A stretch of 64,000 nt of DNA from Oricola cellulosilytica (GCF_019966575.1 NZ_JAINFK010000001.1:633626-697625); one strand, 5' to 3'; positions 18,100 to 27,046 are shown, numbered from the stretch's first letter. A program made the numbers and translations. The notes: a model not told the origin generated them from the letters alone.

Positions 18100-18593
18100 G
18101 CTCCCATTGCGAATTGCGCATGATGGCCAATATCCGGTTCTTCGTTCGTCAGGTTCGCCTTGGCGATCTCCCAGCCGAAGCGAAGCGAGCTGTCGGAGGA
18201 GGCCCACACGGAGGCATGGTCGGGCACCAGTTCGAGCAAAGTCATCTCGGGGTCATCCTTGCCCTCGAACCACGCAGCAACGACCGGCGACCAGAAGCGT
18301 TCGATATGCCGGGGTGACCTGTTCTCGATCAGCGCCCCTGAGACGCAAGCATGATAGTCCTGATCATCGGATACGACGCACATCTGCGCCTTTCCGGATC
18401 CCGCAGCGCGCACGAGCTCGCTGTCGCGCCTAGTGAAGAACCAGACCCGGTTCTCCTCGCGCGCCGCCATCGGCGCCATCGGTTGCATATGCTGTCCGGA
18501 GGAAGGAATGCCTAGCATGACTGCGCGGACGTCCTCAATCTCGTCCCACAATTGTTTTTTCGGATCGTTCCTCGCTTCCTTGAGGTCTACCAT
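18096..18593 (-). CDS. Pyridoxamine 5'-phosphate oxidase family protein (general stress protein 26 type)
   Basis: 165 residues from the ATG at 18593, behind GGGAGCGATTG; the long open frame upstream is shadow of the response regulator on the other strand. A split-barrel fold is indicated by VRAVMLGIPSSGQHMQPM, VWFFTRRDSELVRA and HIERFWSPVVAAWFEGKDDP, the pattern of the GSP26 / FMN-binding branch. Members bind FMN or F420 and several are stress induced. The reaction is unknown. It converges with the panE-like gene. Confidence 0.85.
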   Translation of the reverse strand: MVDLKEARNDPKKQLWDEIEDVRAVMLGIPSSGQHMQPMAPMAAREENRVWFFTRRDSELVRAAGSGKAQMCVVSDDQDYHACVSGALIENRSPRHIERFWSPVVAAWFEGKDDPEMTLLELVPDHASVWASSDSSLRFGWEIAKANLTNEEPDIGHHAQFAMGA

Positions 18594-18789
18594 CAATCGC
18601 TCCCATCGGTTCTGCAAAGGAAAATCCGGCGGCGCGCCAAAGGTTCCTTCGCGGCCGTTCGGCACGGCCGGCCTTCGGGCGCTGTGAAAAAAAGCGGGTG
18701 CCATTTTTGGCCGAAATGGGAATAATGCCTGAGCCAAGATACCGAAGCCGACACAAGGCGAAAGAAGACGAGGCGACAGACCAATTGCG

Positions 18790-19173
18790 ATGACGGACAC
18801 TTCGCCCCAGAAACTGCGCATTCTTGTCGTCGAGGACGACGCCCTAATACGGTTGACGACAGTCGACATGCTACTCGATCTGGAGCACGAGACCTTCGAG
18901 GCTGCCACTGGCGCCGACGCTCTTTCGATCCTGGAGGAAAAGGACATGGACCTGCTCATCACCGATGTTGGCCTGAGCGAACTGTCCGGCGTCGACGTTG
19001 CGCTCGCTGCTGTTCGCCGCAATCCGGAAATGGCGGTAATCTTCGCGACCGGACACAGTTCCGTCGACGGGCAAAAGGAACATGATGAGCTGCGTGGCGC
19101 GGTGCTTCTCCCGAAACCGTTCGACATGGATGCACTGGCCGCGGCGATCGTCCAGTCGACGGGTGCCGGCTAG
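18790..19173 (+). CDS. Single-domain response regulator
   Basis: 127 residues forming one receiver domain. ILVVEDDAL at about 11-19 gives the acidic pocket, the phosphoacceptor is Asp59 in LLITDVGLS, the switch Thr is in FATGHS, and Lys lies in LLPKPF. There is no output domain, so it acts by protein contact or as a phosphate sink. It stands 64 bases before a hybrid histidine kinase on the same strand and is most likely its partner. Confidence 0.92.
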   Translation: MTDTSPQKLRILVVEDDALIRLTTVDMLLDLEHETFEAATGADALSILEEKDMDLLITDVGLSELSGVDVALAAVRRNPEMAVIFATGHSSVDGQKEHDELRGAVLLPKPFDMDALAAAIVQSTGAG

Positions 19174-19237
19174 GCATGCGCGATGAGTAAAACGCCATTC
19201 CGGTCAGCGAGGCAGAAGGGTCGGTCGCTCCGGGGCA

Positions 19238-21820
19238 GTGCGGAGGATAGGCGACTTGCCTGATCCGGACTTCCTGGCAGGCGGTGGGCAAATGGGGGCG
19301 CTGATGCGGTCCCGTGACTGGTCGGTAACGACGCTCGGCCCCCCCGAAGAATGGCCGCAAGCCCTGCGCACCGCCGTCCGGATTCTGCTCAACACCAAAC
19401 ACCCGATGTACATCTTCTGGGGTCCGGCCCATGCCTGCCTCTACAACGATGCCTACAGCCTCTCGATAGGGCCGGAACGCCACCCCTGCTCGCTTGGGGA
19501 ACCAGGCCGCGAGGTCTGGGACGAGATCTGGGACATCATCGGCCCGCAGATCGACCAGGTCATGAGCGGCGGCGGCGCCACATGGCACGAGAATGCGCTC
19601 GTCCCAATCACGCGAAACGGCCGCCGGGAAGACGTCTACTGGACGTACAGTTACGGGCCAATCGACGACGAAGAGTCCGACACCGGCATCGGCGGCGTAC
19701 TCGTCGTCTGTTCCGAGACCACGGATGCGGTAATGGCCAACGCCCGCCAGGCGTTCTGGCTCGAACTGGGCGAACGGCTGAGAGAAATCTGCGATCCCCG
19801 CGAAATCATGATGACCGCGTCCGAAATGCTCGGCAGGCATTTGAAGGTCGGACGTTGCGGATATGGCGAGGTGGAGGACAACGGTGCATTCGCAACCATC
19901 GCCCGCGACTGGACGGACGGCGAAATGCCGAGCATCGAGGGGCGTTTGCGGCTCGACGATTTCGGCCCGGCAATAATCCGGGATCTGCGCAGCGGTCAAA
20001 CAATCGTACTCGACGATCCGATGGAGGACGAGCGCACGCGCGATGTCATTGCCGCCTTCACGGCTGCAGGGGGCATGCGAGCGGGAATTTCGGTGCCGCT
20101 GATCAAGCAGGGGCGTTTCGTCGCGGTTTTCTTCGTCAACCAGACCTTGCCGCGGCGATGGACCGATAACGACTTGCTGCTGGTGCGCGGCGTGGCAGAG
20201 AGAACATGGGCAGCCGTCGAGCGGGCGCGCGCCGAGAAGGCCCAGCGTGACGCGGAGGCGGAACTGAAGGCGCTGACCCAGACACTGGAACGCCAGGTCG
20301 CCGAGCGCACAGCCGAGTTGGAGGAAAAGGAAGCCCGGCTGAGAACCATCTTCGAGACAAGCTACCAGTACCAGGGGGTACTCGACCTCGAGGGCCGGGT
20401 GCTCGATGCCAATGCCAGTTCCCTTGAGGGTATCGGCGCGAAATTGCGCGATGTGGCCGGCAAGCGCCTGTGGAACACGCCATGGTTTACCGGAACACCG
20501 GGCATGCCGGAGAACGTGGGCCAGGTTTTTTTCAAGGTCGTCCAAGGCGAGACATTCCGCAAAGAGATGCGCGTGAACCTGCCGAATGGCGGGTGGCGAT
20601 GGTTCGATTTCGCGATGCGCGCAGTCCGCGACGAAAGTGGCGAGGTCATCGCCGTCGTGCCGGAAGCGGTGGAGACCACGGAGCGCCACCAGGCAGAGGA
20701 CGCACTGCGCCAGGCGCAAAAGCTTGAGGCGATGGGCCAACTCACCGGCGGCGTGGCGCACGACTTCAACAACCTTCTGACACCCATCGTCGCGACGCTT
20801 GACGGTCTGCGCCGGCGTCAGGTTGTGGCGGAGCGCGATCAGCGGCTGATCCATGCCGCACTGCAGGCCGCCGACCGCGCCAAGATTCTCGTGCAGCGGC
20901 TGTTGGCCTTTGCGCGGCGCCAACCGCTGAAACCGCAACCGGTCGATGTCGTGCGTCTGGTCACCGAAATGGCGGCGCTCGTGAACAGCACGACCGGGCC
21001 GAAAATCAACGTGGTCGTCGAGGCCGGAGACGGCCTGGATGCGGCGATCGCCGACCAGAACCAGCTGGAGATGGCGATCCTCAATCTCGCCGTAAACGCC
21101 CGCGACGCCATGGCCGATGGCGGAACGCTGCGCATCTCGGTCTCGCAAAGGGAGGTAAGCGCGGAAGACAGCGCAGTCGCGATGCTGGAGCCCGGCAGCT
21201 ATATATTGCTGGAGGTTGCCGACACCGGGGAGGGGATGAGTGCCGAAACGCTGGCGCATGCAATCGAGCCGTTCTTCTCGACCAAGGGGGTCGGCAAGGG
21301 AACCGGACTCGGTCTTTCGATGGTGCACGGCCTTGCCTCCCAGCTCGGTGGAGCGCTGACGCTCGAGAGCGAGGCCGGCAAGGGAACGACGGCACGGTTG
21401 TGGCTGCCGGCGAGCAGGGAAAGACCGGCGGGACGTAAATCCGTTGCGGTGGAGGCGACAGCAAACGGCGTGGGCTTGGTCCTGCTGGTCGACGACGAGG
21501 CCTCGGTGCGCGAGAGCACAGCGGAAATGCTGACCGAACTCGGATATATCGTGACCGAGGCCCGGTCTGGCGAGGAGGCCAAGGCGCTCGTCGACAAGGG
21601 GTTGCACCCCGACCTCTTGATCACCGACCACCTGATGCCCGGCATGACCGGTTCGGAACTCGCCAGGGCGGTGCGCGAGAAGATGCCGGGAACGAAGGTG
21701 CTGATCATTTCCGGCTATGCCGAGAACACTGCGCACGGCCCCGATTTTCCATGGCTCGACAAGCCGTTCCGGCAGGAGGAACTTGCGAGAAGGCTCGCAG
21801 AAATCGATGCCGATGGTTGA
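19238..21820 (+). CDS. Hybrid sensor histidine kinase (PAS-GAF-PAS-HisKA-HATPase-REC)
   Basis: Up to 860 residues. A PAS-like region at about 20-160 contains DWSVTTLGPPEEWPQALRTA, which is frequent in this kinase class. It is followed by GAF (about 165-325), a coiled linker (330-370), PAS (365-480), a HisKA box with His508 in GGVAHDFNNLLTP, an ATPase domain with GTGLGLSMVHG, and a receiver with Asp797 in LLITDHLMPG. No membrane segment is present, so it is a cytoplasmic sensor. The start is uncertain: GTG at 19238, TTG at 19256 (best placed for GGAGG) or ATG at 19292. A long open frame on the opposite strand is a composition artefact. Confidence 0.93.
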   Translation: MRRIGDLPDPDFLAGGGQMGALMRSRDWSVTTLGPPEEWPQALRTAVRILLNTKHPMYIFWGPAHACLYNDAYSLSIGPERHPCSLGEPGREVWDEIWDIIGPQIDQVMSGGGATWHENALVPITRNGRREDVYWTYSYGPIDDEESDTGIGGVLVVCSETTDAVMANARQAFWLELGERLREICDPREIMMTASEMLGRHLKVGRCGYGEVEDNGAFATIARDWTDGEMPSIEGRLRLDDFGPAIIRDLRSGQTIVLDDPMEDERTRDVIAAFTAAGGMRAGISVPLIKQGRFVAVFFVNQTLPRRWTDNDLLLVRGVAERTWAAVERARAEKAQRDAEAELKALTQTLERQVAERTAELEEKEARLRTIFETSYQYQGVLDLEGRVLDANASSLEGIGAKLRDVAGKRLWNTPWFTGTPGMPENVGQVFFKVVQGETFRKEMRVNLPNGGWRWFDFAMRAVRDESGEVIAVVPEAVETTERHQAEDALRQAQKLEAMGQLTGGVAHDFNNLLTPIVATLDGLRRRQVVAERDQRLIHAALQAADRAKILVQRLLAFARRQPLKPQPVDVVRLVTEMAALVNSTTGPKINVVVEAGDGLDAAIADQNQLEMAILNLAVNARDAMADGGTLRISVSQREVSAEDSAVAMLEPGSYILLEVADTGEGMSAETLAHAIEPFFSTKGVGKGTGLGLSMVHGLASQLGGALTLESEAGKGTTARLWLPASRERPAGRKSVAVEATANGVGLVLLVDDEASVRESTAEMLTELGYIVTEARSGEEAKALVDKGLHPDLLITDHLMPGMTGSELARAVREKMPGTKVLIISGYAENTAHGPDFPWLDKPFRQEELARRLAEIDADG

Positions 21821-21853
21821 GCGGCGCATGTAACACAAGGTGAACGGCGCGCA

Positions 21854-21878
21854 GGAACGAAGGCGGCGGGGCATCGTT
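21854..21878 (+). promoter_or_regulatory. EcfG-type general stress promoter of the PRC-barrel gene
   Basis: GGAAC at 21854-21858, a 16-base spacer, CGTT at 21875-21878. This is the alphaproteobacterial EcfG consensus, and transcription would start just upstream of the PRC-barrel ATG at 21920. PRC-barrel genes are often members of the EcfG regulon in this order, so position and content agree. Confidence 0.65.
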
Positions 21879-21919
21879 CTCCGGTCTGGGATGACACCCA
21901 GAACCAAAGGGAGAATGAA

Positions 21920-22306
21920 ATGTCTGAAGCAGCACGCAATTTCGAGAACCCTGAAGTCCGCGAATCGCACGACCTGATCGGCAGCGACAAGGTGGAGGGC
22001 ACCAAGGTCTATGACCGCAACGGCGACCATGTCGGCCAGATCGAGCGCATCATGCTCGAAAAGCGCGGCGGCCGCGTCTCCTACGCCGTCCTCTCGTTCG
22101 GCGGTTTCTTCGGAATCGGCCACGACCACTACCCGCTTCCGTGGGAGAAACTCGATTATGACGAAGATCTCGGCGGATACCGCGTCGACATCACGAAGGA
22201 GCAGGTGGAGAGCGCGCCGAAATCCTCGAATGAGGACCGCGACTGGACACCCGATCGCGGCCGCGAGATCTACCAGCATTACGGCGTCGCCCCGTACTGG
22301 ATCTGA
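21920..22306 (+). CDS. PRC-barrel domain protein
   Basis: 128 residues. The PRC barrel runs from about 18 to 95 (LIGSDKVEGTKVYDRNGDHVGQ, then FGGFFGIGHDHYPLPWEKL), followed by a charged tail ending in YGVAPYWI. PRC-barrel proteins of this small type are soluble, often stress induced, and have no known enzyme activity. AAAGGGAG precedes the ATG. It has its own EcfG-like promoter and sits after the hybrid kinase. Confidence 0.9.
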   Translation: MSEAARNFENPEVRESHDLIGSDKVEGTKVYDRNGDHVGQIERIMLEKRGGRVSYAVLSFGGFFGIGHDHYPLPWEKLDYDEDLGGYRVDITKEQVESAPKSSNEDRDWTPDRGREIYQHYGVAPYWI

Positions 22307-22375
22307 TCGGACGACCACGGCCCGGCCATGGGCCGGGCGGTTTGCCCCGTTGCCGCCATGGGGTAGTGTGGGCGG

Positions 22376-23143
22376 ATGACCAAGGACGTCCTGCTTTACG
22401 ATTTTCCCGCCTCGATCTGCTCGCAGATGGCGCGCCTCGCGCTCGCCGAAAAGGGCGTGACGTACCGCCGCCGGATTGTCGACATCATGGACCGGGCCGA
22501 ACAGTTCGAGCCCTGGTACACGGCGCTGAACCCGCAGGCGGTGGTGCCGACACTTGCGATCGGCAAGGAAATCGTCACCGACACCAAGGCCATCGTGCGG
22601 CGCATCGATGCCGATTTCGACGGCCCGCCGCTGACTCCCGCCGACCCCGACCAAGTGGCGGCGATGAACGAGACCATGGACGCGATCATGGACCTGCACT
22701 ACGGCGTGCTGCTCTATGCGGGGCGGCTCGACGAGGACCGGAAATCCGACACCGTCGAAGCCCGCGGCAAATTTCTGCGCGCCATGCGGGACGATCACCG
22801 CGAGCTGGCCGACGCGCTCAATGCCCGGATCGAAGGCAATGCGCGGCTGCGGCGCATCCTCGCGGACCCGGCAGAGGTCGGCCGCCATGTCGGCGAAGCG
22901 CGCGAACTGGCCGAACGGCTGAACGGGGCGCTCGCCGAAAGCGCCTTCGTCGCCGGAGACGCCTATTCGCTGGCCGACACCTTCGCCACGGCTGCGCTGG
23001 CGCGGTTCTGCATTCACGGCTTCAACGTCTGGTGGGCGGACGGGAAGATGCCGCATCTCGCCGGCTATTACGCCCGCATGAAAGACCGGCCGAGCTTTGC
23101 GGAGGCGGGCGTCGTCGATACCGGCAGCGAGCGCGACCTGTAG
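22376..23143 (+). CDS. Glutathione S-transferase family protein
   Basis: 255 residues. An N-terminal thioredoxin-fold domain (VLLYDFPASICSQMARLALAEKG) has Ser/Cys of SICS at the catalytic helix start and the cis-Pro segment AVVPTLAIG, then a helical C-terminal domain with FVAGDAYSLADTFATAAL. It conjugates or reduces substrates with glutathione in the cytoplasm; the substrate is unknown. It lies 69 bases after the PRC-barrel gene and may share its transcript. Confidence 0.88.
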   Translation: MTKDVLLYDFPASICSQMARLALAEKGVTYRRRIVDIMDRAEQFEPWYTALNPQAVVPTLAIGKEIVTDTKAIVRRIDADFDGPPLTPADPDQVAAMNETMDAIMDLHYGVLLYAGRLDEDRKSDTVEARGKFLRAMRDDHRELADALNARIEGNARLRRILADPAEVGRHVGEARELAERLNGALAESAFVAGDAYSLADTFATAALARFCIHGFNVWWADGKMPHLAGYYARMKDRPSFAEAGVVDTGSERDL

Positions 23144-23150
23144 GCGCGCA

Positions 23151-23579
23151 TCACGTCCCGGTCAGGTCGGCGAGCCCCTCATGCGGATCGCCCTCCTGCA
23201 GATCGGCGCCAAAATCGCGCGCGATCGCCCAGGCCTTGTGGCGCTCGCGGATGCCGATCGCGTGGTTGTAGAGATAGATCGAAAGCAGCATCGCCGATTC
23301 GTCCCAGCCGGGGCTGGCGCAGGCGTTCGGGCCGCCGAGCGCACCGCCCCCCAGACACGCCTTTGCCGACCGGCAGGGCTTTTTCGGACACTGCACGTGA
23401 CATTTCCGCAGGGTGGCGGCATCGCGCCCAGCATGCTGCTCTATCGCACGTTCGTCGTAGACCGGATCGAGCATGCCGGCGGGTATGCGGGTAAAGTTGT
23501 AGCAATCGGGGTCGTTGACGATGGGTTCAATGGTCGGGCTGGGTTCCTGGGGTTCGGGTGTGGGATTGCGCTTGGGCAT
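23151..23579 (-). CDS. Conserved cysteine-containing protein of unknown function
   Basis: 142 residues. The Pro-rich N-terminus (MPKRNPTPEPQEPSPTIEP) precedes a segment with six cysteines (YNFTRIP..., CHVQCPKKPCRSAKACLGG, NACAS) and an alpha-helical C-terminus. The spacing CxxxCxxxxCxxxxxC suggests metal binding or disulfides, but I do not recognise a named family. It converges on the GST gene with seven bases between. Codon use and residue content look real, unlike the Arg-rich frames on the other strand. Confidence 0.6.
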   Translation of the reverse strand: MPKRNPTPEPQEPSPTIEPIVNDPDCYNFTRIPAGMLDPVYDERAIEQHAGRDAATLRKCHVQCPKKPCRSAKACLGGGALGGPNACASPGWDESAMLLSIYLYNHAIGIRERHKAWAIARDFGADLQEGDPHEGLADLTGT

Positions 23580-23798
23580 CGAGGCCTCCTGTGCGGGTTG
23601 CGGAAATTATCGGGACGGTTGGCGGGAGGTGGAGACGTTCGGGCGCGCTTCTTCGCCACCGCGCTTCATCCCTGAAGCCGGGTTATGTCAAAGAAGCGGA
23701 AGACGGGCGGCCCGGGGATCGCTCATCTGATTCTTGTTACGTGCGTTCCACAGGACCGCCCGCTCGGCGTTCTTGCGGCTTCAGTCCCCGCGGCGCCG

Positions 23799-23856
23799 TC
23801 TCCGTGAGAGAGAGGCTTCCCGCCGGTAGAACCCGGGGCCGCTCCACTCACGGAGA
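23799..23856. repeat. Long-range inverted repeat, 10-base arms
   Basis: TCTCCGTGAG (23799-23808) and CTCACGGAGA (23847-23856) are exact reverse complements around a 38-base GC-rich loop that can fold further. There is no T-run after either arm. Confidence 0.6.
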
Positions 23857-23895
23857 AACGCCCAGGGCCGGGCGGGTCGGTGGAGTTTCAATCGC

Positions 23896-23944
23896 AAGCG
23901 GCAAGCCGCTATCCGAATTCTCCCTTCGTAAGCGGCAAGCCGCT
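23896..23944. repeat. Two direct copies of a palindromic 15-mer
   Basis: AAGCGGCAAGCCGCT occurs at 23896-23910 and again at 23930-23944, a 34-base period. Each contains AGCGGC-AA-GCCGCT, a perfect hairpin, followed by (A/G)TCCG in both copies. They are about 320 bases before the LysR start. Confidence 0.7.
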
Positions 23945-24262
23945 GTCCGGGATCCACACGCCACGAACCATCATGCCGCCCTGCCGTGGAGGTTCACCAC
24001 CAAAACCGCGACACTCCCTCGCGGCCCGACAGGCGCCGTTCCCCTCCCCGGTACCGGTGCGCATCCGGGCTTCCAACGAGAGGACAGCACCGAGAATAAG
24101 GGACGCGCGGGAGGTGTTGATAAGTTTTTGGCAGAGAAATGCGAATGCCGCGCGATCTCAACGGGTTGGGCGAAAAGCGGCGAAAAACTTATACACCCCG
24201 CGTCGCGAGCGAGATTCGATTTTCGGCTTGCGAAGTCACTCGAAAACGGATGCTCTGGACAG

Positions 24263-25225
24263 ATGGACACCGAACTTGCCCGCACGTTCCTCGAAATCGT
24301 CACGTCCGGCAGTTTTCTCAGCGCCTCGAAGCGCCTCCACGTCACCCAATCCACTGTCAGCCTGCGGGTCAAACGTCTGGAGGAGTTGCTTGGAACGCCG
24401 GTTTTCATCCGCAACAAGGCGGGCGCGGAACTCACGCCGGCGGGCGAACAGTTCGAGCGTTTCGCGCGGTCGATGCTGAAGGTCTGGGAAGAGGCAAGGT
24501 ATCAGGTTGCGGTGCCCGAAGGCTTCGAGCGCTCGCTGATCGTCGGCAGCCAGTACAGTCTGTGGCCGAAATTCTCGATGCGCTGGCTGCGCCTTCTGGA
24601 ACGGCTGATGCCCGATATCGCCCTGCGTGCCGAGATGGGCGTCCCGGACGGGCTGATCCGGATGATGCTGGACGGCGTGCTCGACATCGCGGTGATGTAT
24701 ACGCCACAACTGAGGCCGGGCCTGGAGGTCGAGGTAATCATGGAGGACTCGCTGGTGCTGGCCTCCAGCGATCCGGAAAACGGAGGCGGTCTCGACACCG
24801 ACTATATCTTCATCGACTGGGGGCCGGAGTTCGTCCAGGCGCACAAGACCTATTTTCCCGACTTTCGCGCATCGCATGTGACGCTCAGCCTCGGAACGCT
24901 GTCGGCCCGCTACGTGATCGAGCACCAGAGATCGGCCTATTTCCCGGCGCGCTTCATCGAGGACGAGGTGGAAGAGGGAACGCTGCATGTGGTACGCGAC
25001 GCGCCGGTGTTTCCGTTTCCGGTCTACGCGGTCTGGCACAGCGAATCGGACACCGAGCTGGTGGAGCGGGCGCTGACGACATTGCGGCGGGTGGCGGGCC
25101 GCGTGGAGGAGGATCAGGCGGAGCTGCTGGAGGAAGCGGGCGTGGAGCCGGTCAGCATGGCGCCGCGCCTCGTCGATATTATCGAGGACACCGACCAAGT
25201 TCCGACCGGATCAGTCCCAGGCTGA
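24263..25225 (+). CDS. LysR family transcriptional regulator
   Basis: 320 residues from the ATG at 24263 (MDTELARTFLEIVTSGSFLSASKRL), the normal LysR beginning; the frame upstream is open but not coding. The winged HTH at about 18-60 includes LHVTQSTVSLRVKRLEELLG. An effector domain covers about 90-290 (LIVGSQYSLWPKFSMRWL, DIAVMYTPQLRPGLEVEVI). The acidic C-terminal tail (VEEDQAELLEEAGVEPV) is longer than usual. The target is not evident; the palindromic repeats upstream could be its sites but are far away. The 3' end overlaps the convergent gene by 47 bases. Confidence 0.92.
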   Translation: MDTELARTFLEIVTSGSFLSASKRLHVTQSTVSLRVKRLEELLGTPVFIRNKAGAELTPAGEQFERFARSMLKVWEEARYQVAVPEGFERSLIVGSQYSLWPKFSMRWLRLLERLMPDIALRAEMGVPDGLIRMMLDGVLDIAVMYTPQLRPGLEVEVIMEDSLVLASSDPENGGGLDTDYIFIDWGPEFVQAHKTYFPDFRASHVTLSLGTLSARYVIEHQRSAYFPARFIEDEVEEGTLHVVRDAPVFPFPVYAVWHSESDTELVERALTTLRRVAGRVEEDQAELLEEAGVEPVSMAPRLVDIIEDTDQVPTGSVPG

Positions 25226-25646
25226 GCGCCTCGGCTTCGCTTCGCGCCAGATGCAGGTCCGGATTGTCCGGCGAACTCTCAGCAAGCCAAACGGGCAGTG
25301 GCAGGGAAACGTTATCGTGTTCGACGGTCAATTCCGCGAGGTAGCAGCGCAGGCCATGCACCCGACCGGAAACCGGCAGCGTTTCGCAGAGCGAAATGCG
25401 CGCCGTAAACCGGGTCGCGGACCGGCCGGAGAACCGGAAGCTCAAGGACGGCTGCCCGAGATGGGAGTAGACCTGTGCGTCGTGCACCCAGAGAACGCTG
25501 CGGCCGAATGCATCGGAGCGGACGTAACGCAGTTCGCGGCCGCAATAGGCGGGGAGACGCAGCGCGCCAACGAAGGGCAGGGCATCCGCGCGTTCCGTGG
25601 GGGAGCGGTCAGCTCTCGACGGACCGAAAGTCGCTGCAGCAATCAT
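25179..25646 (-). CDS. Conserved protein of unknown function
   Basis: 155 residues from the ATG at 25646, behind AAGGAAGGGGCAGA; longer open frame upstream overlaps the next gene's region and is less likely. Mixed alpha/beta composition, with segments RFTARISLCETLP, GRVHGLRCYLAELTVEHDNVSLPLPVWL and a SEAEALSLGLIRSEL tail. No signal peptide or membrane segment. I do not recognise the family. It overlaps the LysR gene tail to tail. Confidence 0.55.
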   Translation of the reverse strand: MIAAATFGPSRADRSPTERADALPFVGALRLPAYCGRELRYVRSDAFGRSVLWVHDAQVYSHLGQPSLSFRFSGRSATRFTARISLCETLPVSGRVHGLRCYLAELTVEHDNVSLPLPVWLAESSPDNPDLHLARSEAEALSLGLIRSELGRCPR

Positions 25647-25678
25647 TCTGCCCCTTCCTTCTGCGTCGAATGCGGCGC

Positions 25679-26482
25679 TCAGTCGCCGAATCCGAGTGAA
25701 AATTTTCGCACCAGGCCGATGCCGGCGGAGAACTGGTCGCGCGAACCGGCGGCGACGATCGGCGAATTCCCGGCATCGCCGATCAGACGGTTCCACGATG
25801 CTTCCGCCTCGAGCGCCCAGCGATCGTCGAATTGATAGCGCGCGGCGGTGCCGACGCCGGCGGACTTGAAGCCGCCGGACGGCGCAAACGCGGAGAACGG
25901 GCTGGCGGCCGCCTCGCCGGCGGTAACGCCGAAATAGGTGCGCATGTAACGGTCATCGGCAAAGGACAGGCGCGGGCCGGCGCTGACGGTCAGACGTTCG
26001 GCCGGGGCGGCGATCATGTCGGCGCCGATTTCGCCGGTGATGCCGTTGTGGCCGATCGCGCCGTAACGCAGATCGCCGAACAGGCGGACGTTTCCGGCGG
26101 TATAGCGCAGACCGCCGCCGATCTCGACGGCGGCGTCGACATCGCGCAGGCCGGTCAGTTCCGGCGCGTCCTCAGCCTTGCGGGCGGCGCGATACCTGAA
26201 CGACGGCGCGGCCGAAAGGCCCTGCCCGTCGCCGCCGCCGAGAGCAAATCCGTTCGGCAATTGCAGATAGCCGAAGCGGATCAGCGGGAAGGGGCGGACC
26301 CGATACCGGCTGGAGCCCTCGTAATGCGGCGCGGTAAGCGCGCCCGCTCCGAGCTCGAACTCGATACCGGGGCCGCGCTCGTCGGCCGTGGCGCCTCCCG
26401 CCGCCACGGAAAGAGCGGTGGAGAGAGCCACGGCGATCAGCCGCACGCGAGGGACGTGCATGAATGGCAAACGATGCGTCAT
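25679..26482 (-). CDS. MipA/OmpV family outer membrane protein
   Basis: 267 residues from the ATG at 26482, with a signal peptide at about 10-34 (LIAVALSTALSVAAGGATA). The body matches MipA/OmpV: LGAGALTAPHYEGSSRYRVRPFPLIRF near the N-terminus, AGPRLSFADDRYMRTYFGVT in the middle and a C-terminal beta-strand ending in Phe-Gly-Asp. It is a beta-barrel, in some species a scaffold for murein synthases. It follows the DUF992 gene by 23 bases and is probably co-transcribed. Confidence 0.9.
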   Translation of the reverse strand: MTHRLPFMHVPRVRLIAVALSTALSVAAGGATADERGPGIEFELGAGALTAPHYEGSSRYRVRPFPLIRFGYLQLPNGFALGGGDGQGLSAAPSFRYRAARKAEDAPELTGLRDVDAAVEIGGGLRYTAGNVRLFGDLRYGAIGHNGITGEIGADMIAAPAERLTVSAGPRLSFADDRYMRTYFGVTAGEAAASPFSAFAPSGGFKSAGVGTAARYQFDDRWALEAEASWNRLIGDAGNSPIVAAGSRDQFSAGIGLVRKFSLGFGD

Positions 26483-26505
26483 GACCCTCTCCGTCCCCCA
26501 ACCGG

Positions 26506-26985
26506 TTACTGCGCCGCCTGCAGCGAGAGCTGCGAGACCGCGAGCGCCACATTGAGGCCGGTCTGGCCCTCGATGCTGAGCGGCTGCAGGCCGATGTTCT
26601 TTTCCTGGCCGCCGACGAGCGCATTGGCTCCGAGGCCGATGCCGAGTGACAGGCCGGTGGATACGCCCGCATATTTGCCGGCAAGCGCGAACTTGCCGAT
26701 CTCGCTTCCGGCCGGCGTGAACACGATCCACTTGATGTAGGACTTGCCGGTGATGCCGACGTCGAGGCCAAGCTTGTTGATCGTGCCGGTATAGTCCTCG
26801 CTGCTGCCGTCCGCCGCAGAGAAGGTGCACTGCATCTTCTTGCTCGATCCGATCAGCAGGCCGATGCCGCCCTCGACTTCGCAATCGAGCGAGCCCACCT
26901 TGGTGCCCGTGACCTCGGCGGAGGCGGGAAGGACGGTTGCGGACGCCGCGATCGCGGCTGCTGCAAGAATGTTGATAATGCGCAT
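26506..26985 (-). CDS. DUF992 family secreted protein
   Basis: 159 residues. The signal peptide MRIINILAAAAIAASATVLPASA precedes a DUF992 domain: VGSLDCEVEGGIGLLIGSSK, MQCTFSAADGSSEDYTGTI and NKLGLDVGITG. Two cysteines (in LDCEV and MQCTF) could form a disulfide. This family is common in Hyphomicrobiales and of unknown role. First gene of a probable two-gene envelope operon with the MipA/OmpV gene. Confidence 0.9.
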   Translation of the reverse strand: MRIINILAAAAIAASATVLPASAEVTGTKVGSLDCEVEGGIGLLIGSSKKMQCTFSAADGSSEDYTGTINKLGLDVGITGKSYIKWIVFTPAGSEIGKFALAGKYAGVSTGLSLGIGLGANALVGGQEKNIGLQPLSIEGQTGLNVALAVSQLSLQAAQ

Positions 26986-27046
26986 GAGATGTCTCCTTTT
27001 TGAAGTAAATTCCGTTGAAACGGGATCGGTTTGGGGGGATTGCCGG

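Larger units (their letters stand above)
23580..24262. other. Long gene-free region rich in inverted repeats
   Basis: 683 bases between two divergent genes. A frame on the plus strand stays open into the LysR gene but reads as Arg/Pro-rich shadow, and no family is recognisable. It holds a long-range 10-base inverted repeat (23799-23856), two copies of a 15-base palindromic element (23896-23944) and several GC-rich hairpins. It could contain a structured RNA, but none of the known ones I can check by eye (tmRNA, RNase P, SRP RNA, 6S) fits. Confidence 0.5.

Noticed and set aside
18959-23056. A 1365-codon open frame on the minus strand
   Set aside because: It lies antisense to the hybrid kinase, the PRC-barrel gene and the GST, all with clear domains. 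Its sequence is Arg/His/Val-rich with no family; this is a composition artefact of high-GC third codon positions.
23640-24200. A known structured RNA (tmRNA, RNase P, SRP, 6S)
   Set aside because: None of the sequence signatures of these RNAs is present, though the region folds well.
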